64,000 nt of DNA, taken from Terrimesophilobacter bigeumensis (GTDB lineage: Bacteria; Actinomycetota; Actinomycetes; Actinomycetales; Microbacteriaceae). A program made the position numbers and the translations under genes. Shown in pieces: positions 11,294 through 19,570 of this stretch. The notes under the pieces were generated by a model. That model was not told the origin of the DNA and made no database searches. It was given only the letters and a program-made list of their open reading frames with translations. Within the stretch, counting starts at the first letter, position 1, and each line of letters opens with the position of its first letter. The DNA lies in NCBI RefSeq assembly GCF_039537265.1, contig NZ_BAABAE010000001.1, positions 1 to 64,000 of the forward strand. The letters are read 5' to 3'.

Positions 11294-11432
11294 ACACACC
11301 TCATAGAATTGCGGCTCCACCGATTCGTGAACCGTGACGACCGGGTTCGTTCCGAACCGCGGAAAATGCCTCGGGCAAGTCTAGCGGATCGTAATCCGGT
11401 GCGACGACCGGGCGGTTTCGACAAGCTCAACC

Positions 11433-11507
11433 GGAGAAATACGGCTCAACTGGAGACGTGCGGCTCAACGGAGACGTGCGGTTCAGCCGGAGACGTGCGG
11501 CTCAGCC
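11433..11507. repeat. Four tandem 18-19 bp repeats
   Basis: Four degenerate copies of GGAGACGTGCGGCTCAACC lie head to tail at about 11433, 11452, 11470 and 11489. They are preceded by TTTCGACAAGCTCAACC, a word typical of dispersed Microbacteriaceae repeats. The last copy contains the stop codon of the BldC-like gene, so the repeat has entered the 3' end of that gene. Confidence 0.8.
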
Positions 11508-11708
11508 GGCGGCGATGTCGCTGTCGGAGACGTGCGTGTCGATCGCCGCCTGCACGGCCGACTCCGGAACGCGGAACGAGCGTCCGAACCGGATGGCCGG
11601 CAGCTCGCCGGCATGGACGAGCCGATACACGGTCATCTTCGAGACGCGCATCATCTCGGCCACTTCCGCGACCGTGAGAAACCTCACGTCGGAGAGATCG
11701 CTTGCCAT
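11502..11708 (-). CDS. BldC-like MerR-type DNA-binding protein
   Basis: A 68-residue protein that is nearly all winged helix-turn-helix: FLTVAEVAEMMRVSKMTVYRL, then the wing with LPAIRFGRSFRVPE. This matches the BldC/excisionase-like family, whose Streptomyces member controls development genes by cooperative binding to direct repeats. It is a single-domain regulator with no sensor part. ATG 11708 is the start. The C-terminal tail ends within the tandem repeat at 11433-11507. Confidence 0.92.
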   Translation of the reverse strand: MASDLSDVRFLTVAEVAEMMRVSKMTVYRLVHAGELPAIRFGRSFRVPESAVQAAIDTHVSDSDIAAG

Positions 11709-11830
11709 CGGACAGAACCCCTTGAGTCAAGGCACTCGAATCGGGTGTTACCAGAGTGCTAATTCGATACTTTAGGGGCCAAAGTGACTTCTTGTCCATG
11801 ACCCTATCGGGGGTCACTCCCGATTCCGGC

Positions 11831-12391
11831 TCAGGAATCGTCGTGGCGCCGACCCAGTTTCTCGCGAATCGGGTCGATGACCTTCTTCTCCACCTTCGCG
11901 GAAGCCTCCTCGATCGCGTGAGTCGCCCCCTCGATGACCGTGCGCACCTGGTGCGAGGCCTCGGCGACGGTGCGTCCCACCGCGGTGCCGGCATCCGCCG
12001 AATGCTCGATCGTATCGGCCACCCTGCGCAGCGGAGCGGGAAGGCCGGAACCCGACCATGCCGCGAAGACGGTGGATGCTGCGTCATCGGACTCGCCACC
12101 GTCGAAGTCGGCGCTCAGGAAGGGGATGAGCCAGTCCTCGACATCCTCGAGGGGCTCCGCCTCCAGCCGGTAGAACCGGTGCTGGCCTTCATCGCGCACC
12201 ACGACGAGACCGGCGTCGCGCAGCACCTTGAGGTGTTTGGAAACCGTCGGCTGGCTGAGGCCGAGCGCCTCGACGAGTTCGCTCACGCTCAACTCGCCCA
12301 CCTCATGGTCGGAGGCGATGGAACGCTCGAGCAGCACCCGCAGAAGCTCCCGGCGAGTCGAGTCCGCGATGACGTCGAAGATGTCTGCCAT
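11831..12391 (-). CDS. ArsR-family winged-helix regulator with long C-terminal helical region
   Basis: The 186-residue protein begins MADIFDVIADSTRRELL, a classic ArsR N terminus, with recognition helix LGLSQPTVSKHLKVLRDAGLV and wing HRFYRLEAEPL. The C-terminal 90 residues are a helical, charged extension (HQVRTVIEGATHAIEEASAKVEKKV) that is not part of the ArsR fold and may mediate oligomerization. No metal-binding cysteines are visible. TACCCT 6 nt before ATG 12391 suggests a leaderless transcript. It diverges from the potassium uptake genes. Confidence 0.88.
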   Translation of the reverse strand: MADIFDVIADSTRRELLRVLLERSIASDHEVGELSVSELVEALGLSQPTVSKHLKVLRDAGLVVVRDEGQHRFYRLEAEPLEDVEDWLIPFLSADFDGGESDDAASTVFAAWSGSGLPAPLRRVADTIEHSADAGTAVGRTVAEASHQVRTVIEGATHAIEEASAKVEKKVIDPIREKLGRRHDDS

Positions 12392-12480
12392 CCAAACAGG
12401 GTACCGGCCGTAGCTGGGGAGTACCATGACAAGCTGCTGCACCCACGTGCGGCTGGTCCAGTCGGCAAAAAGGGGACAGG

Positions 12481-13905
12481 ATGCGTGCCAGGGCCGTCGC
12501 CCGCGGTTCCGTGTTCGAGCGGATACGCGACTTCGTCGACTTCTTCGCGGCCTCCTCGCCCGCCCGCTTCGCGATCCTCGTCTTCACCGGTCTGGTGCTC
12601 CTGCTCACCGCGGTGCTGTCGCTGCCGATCGCGACGATCGACCGTTCGGGAACTCCACTCGCGGACGCGTTCTTCACGGCCATGTCCGCGATCTGCGTCA
12701 CCGGACTCGCCACCGTCGACATGGCCAGCCACTGGTCGACCTTCGGCAATGTCGCGATCCTCGTGGGCCTCGAAGTCGGCGGCATCGGCGTCCTCACCCT
12801 CGCGAGCATGCTCGGGCTCATCGTCTCGCGCCGGCTCGGCCTCAAGGCCAAGCTGCTCGCCGCCAGCGACACGAACGCGCTACGCCTGCACTCCGGCCCC
12901 GTCTCTGAGAGCCAGGCCATCCGGCTCGGCGAGATCGGCGGACTCCTGGCGACGGTCGCGATCAGCGTCCTCGCGATCGAGGCCTTCATCACGCTGCTCA
13001 TCGCGCCACGTCTCCTCCTGGCCGGCAAGGACCTGTGGTCTTCGATCTGGCAGGGGTTCTACTTCGCGACCTCGGCGTTCACCAACACGGGTTTCGTGCC
13101 CACCCCTGAGGGCCTCGAACCGTTCGCGGCCGACCCGTGGATGCTCTCCGCCATCTCGCTCGCCGTCATCCTCGGAAGTCTCGGCTTCCCCGTCATCTTC
13201 GCCCTGGCACGGTACTGGAGGACCCCGCGCCGCTGGTCGCTTCATGTCAAGCTCACCCTCGTGACGACCGGCATCCTCGTCGTCGCCGGCGCGATCGCGA
13301 TCTACGCGCTCGAATGGAACAACTCGGCCACGATCGGCGCGCAGGACCCCGTCGTCCGCCCGATGACGGCCACCTTCCTGTCGGTCATGACGAGGTCGGG
13401 TGGTTTCTCCACGGTCGACATCGGCCAGATGCACGACTCGAGCCTGCTCGTCATGGACATGCTCATGTTCGTCGGTGGCGGCTCCGCCTCCACCGCGGGC
13501 GGCATCAAGGTCACGACCCTCGCCGTGCTCTTCCTCGCCGCCTTCGCCGAGGCTCGGGGCGACAGCGACATCCAGGTGTTCCAACGGCGCATACCGCCGG
13601 ATGTCCTCCGTCTCGCGGTGAGCGTCGTCCTGTGGGGCGCCACGATCGTCGCCGTCGCCACCATCGCCATCCTGCAGACGACGACCGCACCACTCGACAA
13701 GGTGCTCTTCGACGTGATCTCCGCGTTCGGAACCTGCGGCCTGTCGACCGGGGTGACCGAGAATCTCCCGGATGCCGGCAAATACATCCTCGCCGCCACC
13801 ATGTGGGCGGGTCGCGTTGGTACAGTGACCCTTGCCGCAGCGCTCGCTGCCAGCCAACGCCGACAGTTGTTCACGCGAGCAGAAGAGAGGCCCATCGTTG
13901 GTTGA
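12481..13905 (+). CDS. ktrB: Potassium uptake protein, TrkH/KtrB family
   Basis: A 474-residue membrane protein with the four-repeat M1-P-M2 architecture of Trk/Ktr/HKT channels. All four selectivity-filter loops are recognisable with their glycines: ICVTGLATVD, TNTGFVPT, TRSGGFSTVD and GTCGLSTGVT. It conducts K+ under control of the cytoplasmic RCK-type subunit encoded immediately downstream. The ATG at 12481 follows an AAAAAGGGGACAGG ribosome-binding region. Its last 8 nt overlap the ktrA start. Confidence 0.93.
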   Translation: MRARAVARGSVFERIRDFVDFFAASSPARFAILVFTGLVLLLTAVLSLPIATIDRSGTPLADAFFTAMSAICVTGLATVDMASHWSTFGNVAILVGLEVGGIGVLTLASMLGLIVSRRLGLKAKLLAASDTNALRLHSGPVSESQAIRLGEIGGLLATVAISVLAIEAFITLLIAPRLLLAGKDLWSSIWQGFYFATSAFTNTGFVPTPEGLEPFAADPWMLSAISLAVILGSLGFPVIFALARYWRTPRRWSLHVKLTLVTTGILVVAGAIAIYALEWNNSATIGAQDPVVRPMTATFLSVMTRSGGFSTVDIGQMHDSSLLVMDMLMFVGGGSASTAGGIKVTTLAVLFLAAFAEARGDSDIQVFQRRIPPDVLRLAVSVVLWGATIVAVATIAILQTTTAPLDKVLFDVISAFGTCGLSTGVTENLPDAGKYILAATMWAGRVGTVTLAAALAASQRRQLFTRAEERPIVG

Positions 13906-14569
13906 GAAGATTGCCCACAACGCGCCCGTCCTGGTGATCGGACTCGGGCGATTCGGTGCCGGCGCCGCCGGCCAGCTCGACCGTCTCGGCCGGGAGGTGC
14001 TCGCGGTCGACGACAGCCTCGCACTCGTGCAGAAGTGGGCTGACCGCGTCACGCACGCCGTGCAGGCGGATGCGCGCAGCATCGAAGCGCTCAAGCAGAT
14101 CGGTGCGCAGGACTTCTCCGTCGCCGTCGTCGCGGTCGGCTCCTCGATCGAGGCGAGTGTGCTCATCACCGCGAACCTCGTCGACCTCAAGATCCCGCAG
14201 ATCTGGGCCAAGGCGATCAGCCAGTCGCACGGCAAGATCCTGGCGCGCATCGGCGCCAACCACGTCATCTACCCCGAGGCGGAGGCCGGCGAGCGAGTCG
14301 CCCACCTCGTCTCCGGCCGGATGCTCGACTTCATCGAGTTCGACGATGACTTCGCGATGGTGAAGATGTACCCGCCGAAGTCGATTCGGGGGGTACCGCT
14401 GTCGGAGACGGACATCCGGAAGAAGTTCGGTGTCACGGTCGTCGGGGTGAAGTCGCCGGGGGCGGAATTCACCTACGCAACGGCCGAGACGGTGATCTCC
14501 AACCACGACCTCATCATCGTGAGCGGCAAATCGGGCGCGATCGAGAAGTTCTCCGCGCTGCAGAGCTAA
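13898..14569 (+). CDS. ktrA: Potassium uptake regulatory subunit, TrkA/KtrA (RCK N and C domains)
   Basis: The 223-residue cytoplasmic protein has an N-terminal Rossmann RCK domain with nucleotide motif VLVIGLGRFGAGAAG and acidic VDDS, and a C-terminal RCK_C domain from about residue 140. It gates the KtrB channel through ATP/ADP or NAD binding. The start chosen is TTG 13898, overlapping the ktrB 3' end and preceded by AGAGAGG. Its TAA interlocks with the stop of convergent proC. Confidence 0.92.
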   Translation: MVEKIAHNAPVLVIGLGRFGAGAAGQLDRLGREVLAVDDSLALVQKWADRVTHAVQADARSIEALKQIGAQDFSVAVVAVGSSIEASVLITANLVDLKIPQIWAKAISQSHGKILARIGANHVIYPEAEAGERVAHLVSGRMLDFIEFDDDFAMVKMYPPKSIRGVPLSETDIRKKFGVTVVGVKSPGAEFTYATAETVISNHDLIIVSGKSGAIEKFSALQS

Positions 14570-15396
14570 CCTGCCGCGAGTTCTTGCGCGCGCTCCAGCG
14601 CGGCCGCGGTCGCCTTGTCGAAGAGCCCCTTGAGATCGGCCTTCTCGAGTTCGGCGATCGCCCGCTCCGTCGTTCCCTTCGGGCTCGTCACCTGGATGCG
14701 CAGTTCCTCAGGCGTCTTCCCGGATGCCGCAAGCAGTTCGCTCGCCCCGAGGAACGTCGTGTTCACGAGCGTCGCCGCCTCCTCAGGGCTGAACCCGAGT
14801 CCCATCGCCGTCGCGGTGAACTGCTCGATGAGGTAGAACACGTAGGCCGGGCCGGAGCCCGAGATGGTGCTGAGCGCGTCGATGCGTTCCTCCGGAACCA
14901 CGACGACCGTTCCGACGGTCTCGAACAGCGCCGTCGCGAGCGCGAGGTGCTCCGCCGTCGACCGGCTGCCGGCGCTCAGCCCGGTCACGGCACGGCCCAC
15001 GATCGCCGGGGTGTTGGGCATGGCGCGCAGGACCCCGACGGGCTCCGGAAGGAGCGCCTCCATGGTCCGGGTCGTCACACCGGCGGCCACACTCACGACG
15101 ATCGCATCCGGATCGAGGGCGTCTCCGACCTCGCGCAGCAGATCGGGGACCATCGCCGGCTTGACCGCCGCGAGCACGATCTTCGCCCCGCTCACGGCCG
15201 CGAGGTTCGCCCGCGGGTCGGACTCCGTCGAGAAACTGGCTACGCCATCCGAGCGCAACGCCGCCGCCTTCTGCTCGGTGCGATTCGTCACCCGGATGCC
15301 GCCCTCGACCGTGACACCCGGCCCGAGCAGCCCGCTCAGGATCGCGCCGCCCATCGAACCAGCCCCGAGGATCGCCACTGCTGGGAGAGTCACCAT
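14566..15396 (-). CDS. proC: Pyrroline-5-carboxylate reductase
   Basis: At 276 residues this is the usual length of ProC, the last step of proline synthesis (P5C to L-proline with NAD(P)H). The N-terminal dinucleotide fold begins AILGAGSMGGAILSGLL. The dimerization and active-site region holds ISGSGPAYVFYLIEQ and the C-terminal signature VTSPKGTTERAIAELE, where Lys replaces the more common Gly. It overlaps ktrA by 4 nt at the stops and diverges from the CDF transporter gene. Confidence 0.95.
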   Translation of the reverse strand: MVTLPAVAILGAGSMGGAILSGLLGPGVTVEGGIRVTNRTEQKAAALRSDGVASFSTESDPRANLAAVSGAKIVLAAVKPAMVPDLLREVGDALDPDAIVVSVAAGVTTRTMEALLPEPVGVLRAMPNTPAIVGRAVTGLSAGSRSTAEHLALATALFETVGTVVVVPEERIDALSTISGSGPAYVFYLIEQFTATAMGLGFSPEEAATLVNTTFLGASELLAASGKTPEELRIQVTSPKGTTERAIAELEKADLKGLFDKATAAALERAQELAAG

Positions 15397-15441
15397 GCGA
15401 CCATCCTAGGATTGACGCGTGGACACGAAACGAGAAGAACG

Positions 15442-16404
15442 ATGAGTACGACCGGTGGCAAGAAGGCGATCATCGCGGCGCTGCTCGCGAACCTCGGCAT
15501 CACCATCACCAAGTTCATCGCCTGGGCGATCTCCGGCTCGGCCTCGATGCTGGCCGAGGCCGTGCACTCGGTCGCAGACACCGGCAACCAGGGTCTGCTG
15601 CTGCTCGGCTCGCAGCAGGCGAAGCGCAAAGCCGACGAAGATCACCCGTTCGGTTACGGCCGCGAGCGCTACGTCTACGCTTTCGTGGTCTCCATCATCC
15701 TGTTCTCGATCGGCGGCGTGTTCTCGATCTATGAGGGCGTCAACAAGCTCAATCACCCGCATGAGCTCAAGTACGCCTGGCTGCCGATCGCTGTGCTGCT
15801 CGTCGCGATCGTGCTCGAGTCGTTCTCGCTGCGCACCGCGGTGCGGGAGTCCAACCACGTCCGCGGCAACGAGACCTGGGTGCAGTTCGTGCGCCACGCG
15901 AAGGCCCCGGAACTCCCGGTCGTGCTCCTCGAGGATGTCGCCGCACTCACCGGTCTGGTCTTCGCCTTCCTCGGCGTCGGGCTCACCGTCATCACCGGCA
16001 ACAGCGTGTGGGACGCCGTCGGAACCCTCGCGATCGGCGTTCTCCTCGTTCTCGTCGCGGTCGTCCTCGGAATCGAGACGAAGAGCCTGCTCGTCGGCGA
16101 GGGCGCCAGGCCGGCCGATGTGGCCGCCATCCGCGACGCCATCAACGAGGAGGCATCGGTCGAGGCCCTCATCTACATGAAGACCCTCTACCTCGGCCCC
16201 GAGGAGTTGCTGGTCGCGGCGAAGGTCGCCTTCGCCCCGAAGAGGAAGCTCCAGGATGTCGCGGCCGCCATCGACTCGCTCGAGGAGCGGGTGCGCGCTG
16301 CCGTCCCCATCGCGCGGGTCATCTTCATCGAACCGGACATCTATCACGCGCCGCGCAAGGGCAACCCGCCCACCGACTCGATCGTCATCAAGGCGTCGGA
16401 TTGA
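15442..16404 (+). CDS. Cation diffusion facilitator (CDF) family metal transporter
   Basis: A 320-residue protein with five to six membrane spans and a cytoplasmic C-terminal domain. The first metal site is AEAVHSVADTGNQ (HxxxD). The second transmembrane site reads VLLEDVAALTG, with D but no His in the usual position, so metal preference may differ from Zn-type members. DEDHPFGYGRERY is the conserved CDF loop. It would export a divalent metal using the proton gradient. The start is ATG 15442; the next gene overlaps its stop. Confidence 0.9.
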   Translation: MSTTGGKKAIIAALLANLGITITKFIAWAISGSASMLAEAVHSVADTGNQGLLLLGSQQAKRKADEDHPFGYGRERYVYAFVVSIILFSIGGVFSIYEGVNKLNHPHELKYAWLPIAVLLVAIVLESFSLRTAVRESNHVRGNETWVQFVRHAKAPELPVVLLEDVAALTGLVFAFLGVGLTVITGNSVWDAVGTLAIGVLLVLVAVVLGIETKSLLVGEGARPADVAAIRDAINEEASVEALIYMKTLYLGPEELLVAAKVAFAPKRKLQDVAAAIDSLEERVRAAVPIARVIFIEPDIYHAPRKGNPPTDSIVIKASD

Positions 16405-17132
16405 CCGCGGCGGAGGTCGGCGCCGGCCCGGCGCCACGGCGAGCGATCGTGCTCCGGCACAACGACCACATCACGCTCGGCAACCTCGAACCGGTCCTGC
16501 GCGAACGCGGCTACGACATCCGGATCGTCGACGCGGCGGTCGAAGACGTCACGGCGCTCGACCCGGAGGACGGCGACCTGCTCATCGTGCTCGGCGGCGA
16601 GCAGGGAGCCTACGAGACCGACCTGCATCCGCACCTGGCCGACGAACTCGTGTACATCCGCGGGCGCATCGACGCCGAGAAGCCGATCTTCGGGATCTGC
16701 CTGGGAGCCCAGCTCATGGCCGGTGCGCTCGGCGGACACAACTACAAGGGCGAGAAACCGGATCTCGGCTATCGCGAGGTCGAGCTCACCGAAGCCGGGC
16801 TCGCCTCGCCGATCCGCCACGTCGCGGGCGTCGGGATGCTCGAGTGGCACGGAGATCACTACACGCTGCCCGAGCGCGCGACACTGCTCGCGAGCGGTGA
16901 CGCCTACGACAACGAGGCGTTCGCGATCGGCGACTTCGGGCTCGCGGTGCAGTTCCACCCGGAGGTGACCGACGACATGCATGAGGTGTGGACGCTCAAC
17001 TCGACGGAACTCTTTGCCGAGGAGGGCGTCGACGCGGACGAGTGGCGTGCGCTGGGCCGCGGGCACCAGCCGCCCATGCAGCTCGCCTCCCGTGCGATGT
17101 TCAGCGAGTGGCTCGACGGGCTCGGTCTCTAG
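16401..17132 (+). CDS. Class I glutamine amidotransferase-like protein
   Basis: A 243-residue protein of the GMP synthase-type GATase fold. The nucleophile Cys lies in IFGICLGAQLMAG and the catalytic His and Glu in VQFHPEVTDD. It is a free-standing domain, so it may serve an unknown synthase or act as a gamma-glutamyl hydrolase. The TTG start at 16401 overlaps the CDF stop (TTGA), implying cotranscription with the metal transporter. Its TAG interlocks with the stop of tadA. Confidence 0.87.
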   Translation: MTAAEVGAGPAPRRAIVLRHNDHITLGNLEPVLRERGYDIRIVDAAVEDVTALDPEDGDLLIVLGGEQGAYETDLHPHLADELVYIRGRIDAEKPIFGICLGAQLMAGALGGHNYKGEKPDLGYREVELTEAGLASPIRHVAGVGMLEWHGDHYTLPERATLLASGDAYDNEAFAIGDFGLAVQFHPEVTDDMHEVWTLNSTELFAEEGVDADEWRALGRGHQPPMQLASRAMFSEWLDGLGL

Positions 17133-17581
17133 CGCCGGGCGGCGAAGAACTCCCTGAGCAGCTCGGCGCTCTCGGCCTCCCGGATGCCGGCGTGCACCTC
17201 GACGCGGTGCGGCAGCCGGCGGTCGCGCAACAGGTCGTGCACGCTGCCGGCCGCCCCCGCCTTCTCGTCCCACGCGCCGAAGACGACGGTCGGGACGCGC
17301 GCCGCGAGAATCGCCCCCGCACACATCGCGCACGGCTCGAGGGTGACCACGAGTGTCGTCCCGGTGAGCTGCCAGGTGCCGAGCGCCTCGGCAGCGGCCC
17401 GGATCGCGAGCACCTCCGCGTGCGCCGTCGGGTCCCCGGTGAGCTCGCGCTCGTTGCGACCGCGCCCGATCACGGCGCCATCCGCTCCGATGAGGATGGC
17501 GCCGACGGGCACGTCCCCGGTCGCCGGGCAGGCGCGCGCCTCGGCGAGCGCTTCGGACATCCACCCGTCGAAATCCGCCAC
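17129..17581 (-). CDS. tadA: tRNA(adenine34) deaminase TadA
   Basis: The 150-residue deaminase has the zinc motif TAHAEVLAI (His ligand and catalytic Glu) and PCAMCAGAI (two Cys ligands). TadA converts A34 to inosine in tRNA-Arg(ACG), a tRNA encoded in this window at 25276. The start at GTG 17581 is favoured by GGAGG 7 nt upstream; a GTG at 17590 is possible. It diverges from upp. Confidence 0.93.
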   Translation of the reverse strand: MADFDGWMSEALAEARACPATGDVPVGAILIGADGAVIGRGRNERELTGDPTAHAEVLAIRAAAEALGTWQLTGTTLVVTLEPCAMCAGAILAARVPTVVFGAWDEKAGAAGSVHDLLRDRRLPHRVEVHAGIREAESAELLREFFAARR

Positions 17582-17615
17582 CGCCGTCACCTCCGCTGTC
17601 AAGTAGATTGAGCCT

Positions 17616-18251
17616 ATGCGAGTCCACGTTGCCGACCACCCGCTCATCACCCACAAGATCACGGTTCTGAGGGACGAGAGGACTCCGTCGCCGGTGTTCC
17701 GCGCACTCACCGAGGAACTCGTCACACTGCTCGCCTACGAGGCGACGCGAAACGTACGCGTCGACAAGGTGACGGTGCGCACGCCCGTCGCCGAGGCATC
17801 CGGACTGGCGATCAGCAAGCCCCGACCGCTCGTCGTGCCCATTCTGCGCGCCGGGCTGGGGATGCTGGAGGGCATGGTCAAGCTCGTCCCCACCGCGGAG
17901 GTCGGGTTCCTCGGCATGGTCCGGAACGAGGAGACGCTGCAGCCGGCCATCTACGCCGAACGGCTGCCCGACGACCTCTCCAACCGCCAGTGCTTCGTGC
18001 TCGACCCGATGCTCGCGACGGGCGGGTCGCTGCTCGCGGCGATCAACTACCTGTTCGACCGCGGCGCCGTCGACGTGACCGCGGTGTGCCTGCTCGGCGC
18101 ACCGGAGGGCCTCGCCGCGATCGAGAAGGCGACCGAGGGCCGCGAGGTCACGATCGTGCTCGGCGCCCTCGACGAGAAACTCAACGAGGTCGGCTACATC
18201 GTGCCGGGACTCGGGGATGCCGGCGACCGCCTGTACGGCACGGTCGACTGA
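17616..18251 (+). CDS. upp: Uracil phosphoribosyltransferase
   Basis: A 211-residue enzyme that makes UMP from uracil and PRPP in pyrimidine salvage. It shows the type I PRTase features RAGLGMLEGM near residue 78 and the PRPP-binding loop VLDPMLATGGSL near residue 128, with the UPRT tail GDAGDRLYGT. TAGATT lies 6-7 nt before ATG 17616, suggesting leaderless transcription. A long inverted repeat follows the gene. Confidence 0.96.
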   Translation: MRVHVADHPLITHKITVLRDERTPSPVFRALTEELVTLLAYEATRNVRVDKVTVRTPVAEASGLAISKPRPLVVPILRAGLGMLEGMVKLVPTAEVGFLGMVRNEETLQPAIYAERLPDDLSNRQCFVLDPMLATGGSLLAAINYLFDRGAVDVTAVCLLGAPEGLAAIEKATEGREVTIVLGALDEKLNEVGYIVPGLGDAGDRLYGTVD

Positions 18252-18279
18252 GTGCGCGAGTTCTCATCGCCGAGTGATC

Positions 18280-18329
18280 GTGGTTCGGACGAAAGATACC
18301 GCCTCGGCGCCATCGCTCGTCCGAACCAC
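18280..18329. repeat. Long-armed inverted repeat downstream of upp
   Basis: GTGGTTCGGACGA at 18280-18292 is perfectly repeated in inverse at 18317-18329 across a 24-nt spacer. It lies 29 nt beyond the upp stop and could end upp transcription, though no U-tract follows. It resembles in layout the palindromes at 52696, 55576 and 60364. Confidence 0.75.
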
Positions 18330-18358
18330 CATCATTCGCGGATAACACAGCAACCGGT

Positions 18359-18388
18359 TTGACAAAAGTTGCGTCGGTGCAGGATAGT
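18359..18388 (+). promoter_or_regulatory. Promoter of the leader peptide / winged-helix regulator transcript
   Basis: A consensus -35 TTGACA at 18359-18364 is followed after 18 nt by GATAGT at 18383-18388. The predicted start point is the A of the ATG at 18395, so the leader peptide would be translated from a leaderless end. Confidence 0.65.
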
Positions 18389-18394
18389 TGCGTC

Positions 18395-18496
18395 ATGACT
18401 CTGAACGCGCACACCCTGACCTCCGTAGAGGCCCACGGGGTCGTCGGCACGATGATGCCGTCGCGTGCCGTCTCCTGTTGTCGAATGTGTGCCTAG
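18395..18496 (+). CDS. Putative 33-residue leader peptide ending with a Cys-Cys-x-x-Cys cluster
   Basis: The frame ATG 18395 to TAG 18496 encodes a peptide that ends SRAVSCCRMCA, with three cysteine codons in the last five residues. It starts 6 nt after a -10 box and is followed at 18514-18542 by a hairpin. Actinobacterial leader peptides ending in cysteine runs are known to act as cysteine-responsive attenuators, so that role is inferred here. The next gene is the winged-helix regulator at 18652. The reading frame is short, so translation is not proven. Confidence 0.6.
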   Translation: MTLNAHTLTSVEAHGVVGTMMPSRAVSCCRMCA

Positions 18497-18513
18497 TCGG
18501 CCAACCTCTCGCC

Positions 18514-18542
18514 GAACCGCGCTCAGGCTGAGCACGCGGTTC
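18514..18542 (+). terminator. Hairpin downstream of the leader peptide (attenuator candidate)
   Basis: GAACCGCG at 18514-18521 pairs with CGCGGTTC at 18535-18542, with a further CTC/GAG pairing inside. It starts 17 nt past the leader peptide stop. There is no U-run after it, so it may act by exposing or hiding sequence, or through Rho, instead of as an intrinsic terminator. Confidence 0.5.
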
Positions 18543-18651
18543 CCGGATGCCGATCCTCATCGCGATCGCGCATCCTTCACGCACTGAAGTTACCGAAGGC
18601 GGAACCTTCTCATCAGAGGGCCTTCACCCGATCCCACAGGGATTCGACATC

Positions 18652-19377
18652 ATGTCACTCGCAACCATCGAACTCGACCATACCCACAACTACTCGCCCG
18701 CAGCCCTGCACGCCGTGCCGGAGCCGGTTCCGGAGTCGGCCTCGCCGCCGGGCGCGGCGCGGATCCGCGCAATACCCAACGGGCCGGAAGCCCGCGGCTT
18801 CGTCCTCTACGTCGGCATCGACGAGGCGAAGGCCGCGGCATCCGGAACCGATCTCGGCTCGCTCGTCACCGCCCTGCGCCGGCTGACCGCCGAGCTCGCG
18901 CCGGCATCCGAGACCTACGCCGCCGTCGCCCTCGCCCCCCGCGGTTCCGGTGGCCGCGACGTCGACGTCGTGCGGCTCGCACTGCAGGACCCCGCCGCCC
19001 TCGCCCGCCACCGGCAGGAGGATCCCGTCGAGGAGGGTGGTCGCCGCGAAGGCGTCATCGTCGACCTGTCGCGCAAACGCGTGCAGCTCGACGAGCAGAC
19101 CGCGCCGCTCACCTACAAGGAGTTCGAGCTGCTGCAGTACCTCGTGCTGCGCGTCGGTCGCACCGTCGCCAGGTCGGAGCTCATCACCTCGCTGTGGGGC
19201 GACGGCGACGAGGACGTTCCGAACGAGCGCACGATCGACGTGCACGTCCGGCGTCTGCGCTCCAAGCTCGGCGGCTACGAGGACATCGTGCGCACCGTGC
19301 GCGGCGTCGGCTACCGTTTCGACCGCCACGCGGATGTCTCGGTGCGGCACGCGACGACGCCCAGCCCCGACTTCTGA
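18652..19377 (+). CDS. Orphan OmpR-type winged-helix regulator without receiver domain
   Basis: The 241-residue protein ends in a Trans_reg_C winged helix (LTYKEFELLQYLVLRVG, NERTIDVHVRRLRSKLGG, VRGVGYRF). The N-terminal 130 residues are not a receiver domain: no phosphoacceptor Asp pattern is present. They contain ARGFVLYVGIDEAKAAAS and a Leu-rich helix, perhaps a sensory or dimerization domain. ATG 18652 is chosen because the frame upstream runs through the attenuator-like hairpin. No histidine kinase is nearby. Expression is probably set by the leader region at 18359-18542. Confidence 0.85.
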   Translation: MSLATIELDHTHNYSPAALHAVPEPVPESASPPGAARIRAIPNGPEARGFVLYVGIDEAKAAASGTDLGSLVTALRRLTAELAPASETYAAVALAPRGSGGRDVDVVRLALQDPAALARHRQEDPVEEGGRREGVIVDLSRKRVQLDEQTAPLTYKEFELLQYLVLRVGRTVARSELITSLWGDGDEDVPNERTIDVHVRRLRSKLGGYEDIVRTVRGVGYRFDRHADVSVRHATTPSPDF

Positions 19378-19570
19378 GCTGTGTCGGCGCCGCCGCCCCT
19401 GCGGCGCCTGGTGCGACGGGTATCCCGGCCGGCGTCATTGCCGCGGAGAACACGGATGTCGCCGAGCGCGGTCGCCGACATCCGCCGATCCACCCCTGCG
19501 GCGCACCGCGCGATGCATTGCCCGGCGCCGGTCGCATTGGTCGATACTGTGGGGTGACGAAAGGGGTGCG

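Larger units (their letters stand above)
18252..18651. other. 400-nt non-genic regulatory stretch
   Basis: Between upp and the winged-helix gene there is no long gene. The stretch holds the inverted repeat (18280-18329), the TTGACA/GATAGT promoter, the 33-codon leader and the hairpin, each listed separately. Confidence 0.7.

Noticed and set aside
11433..11507. Possible CRISPR array
   Set aside because: The repeats are directly adjacent without unique spacers and there are no cas genes, so it is a simple tandem repeat.
14584..16404. A 606-residue + strand reading that runs through proC antisense and into the CDF gene
   Set aside because: The first 286 codons are Arg/Glu/Gly-rich shadow of proC; family homology starts only at ATG 15442.
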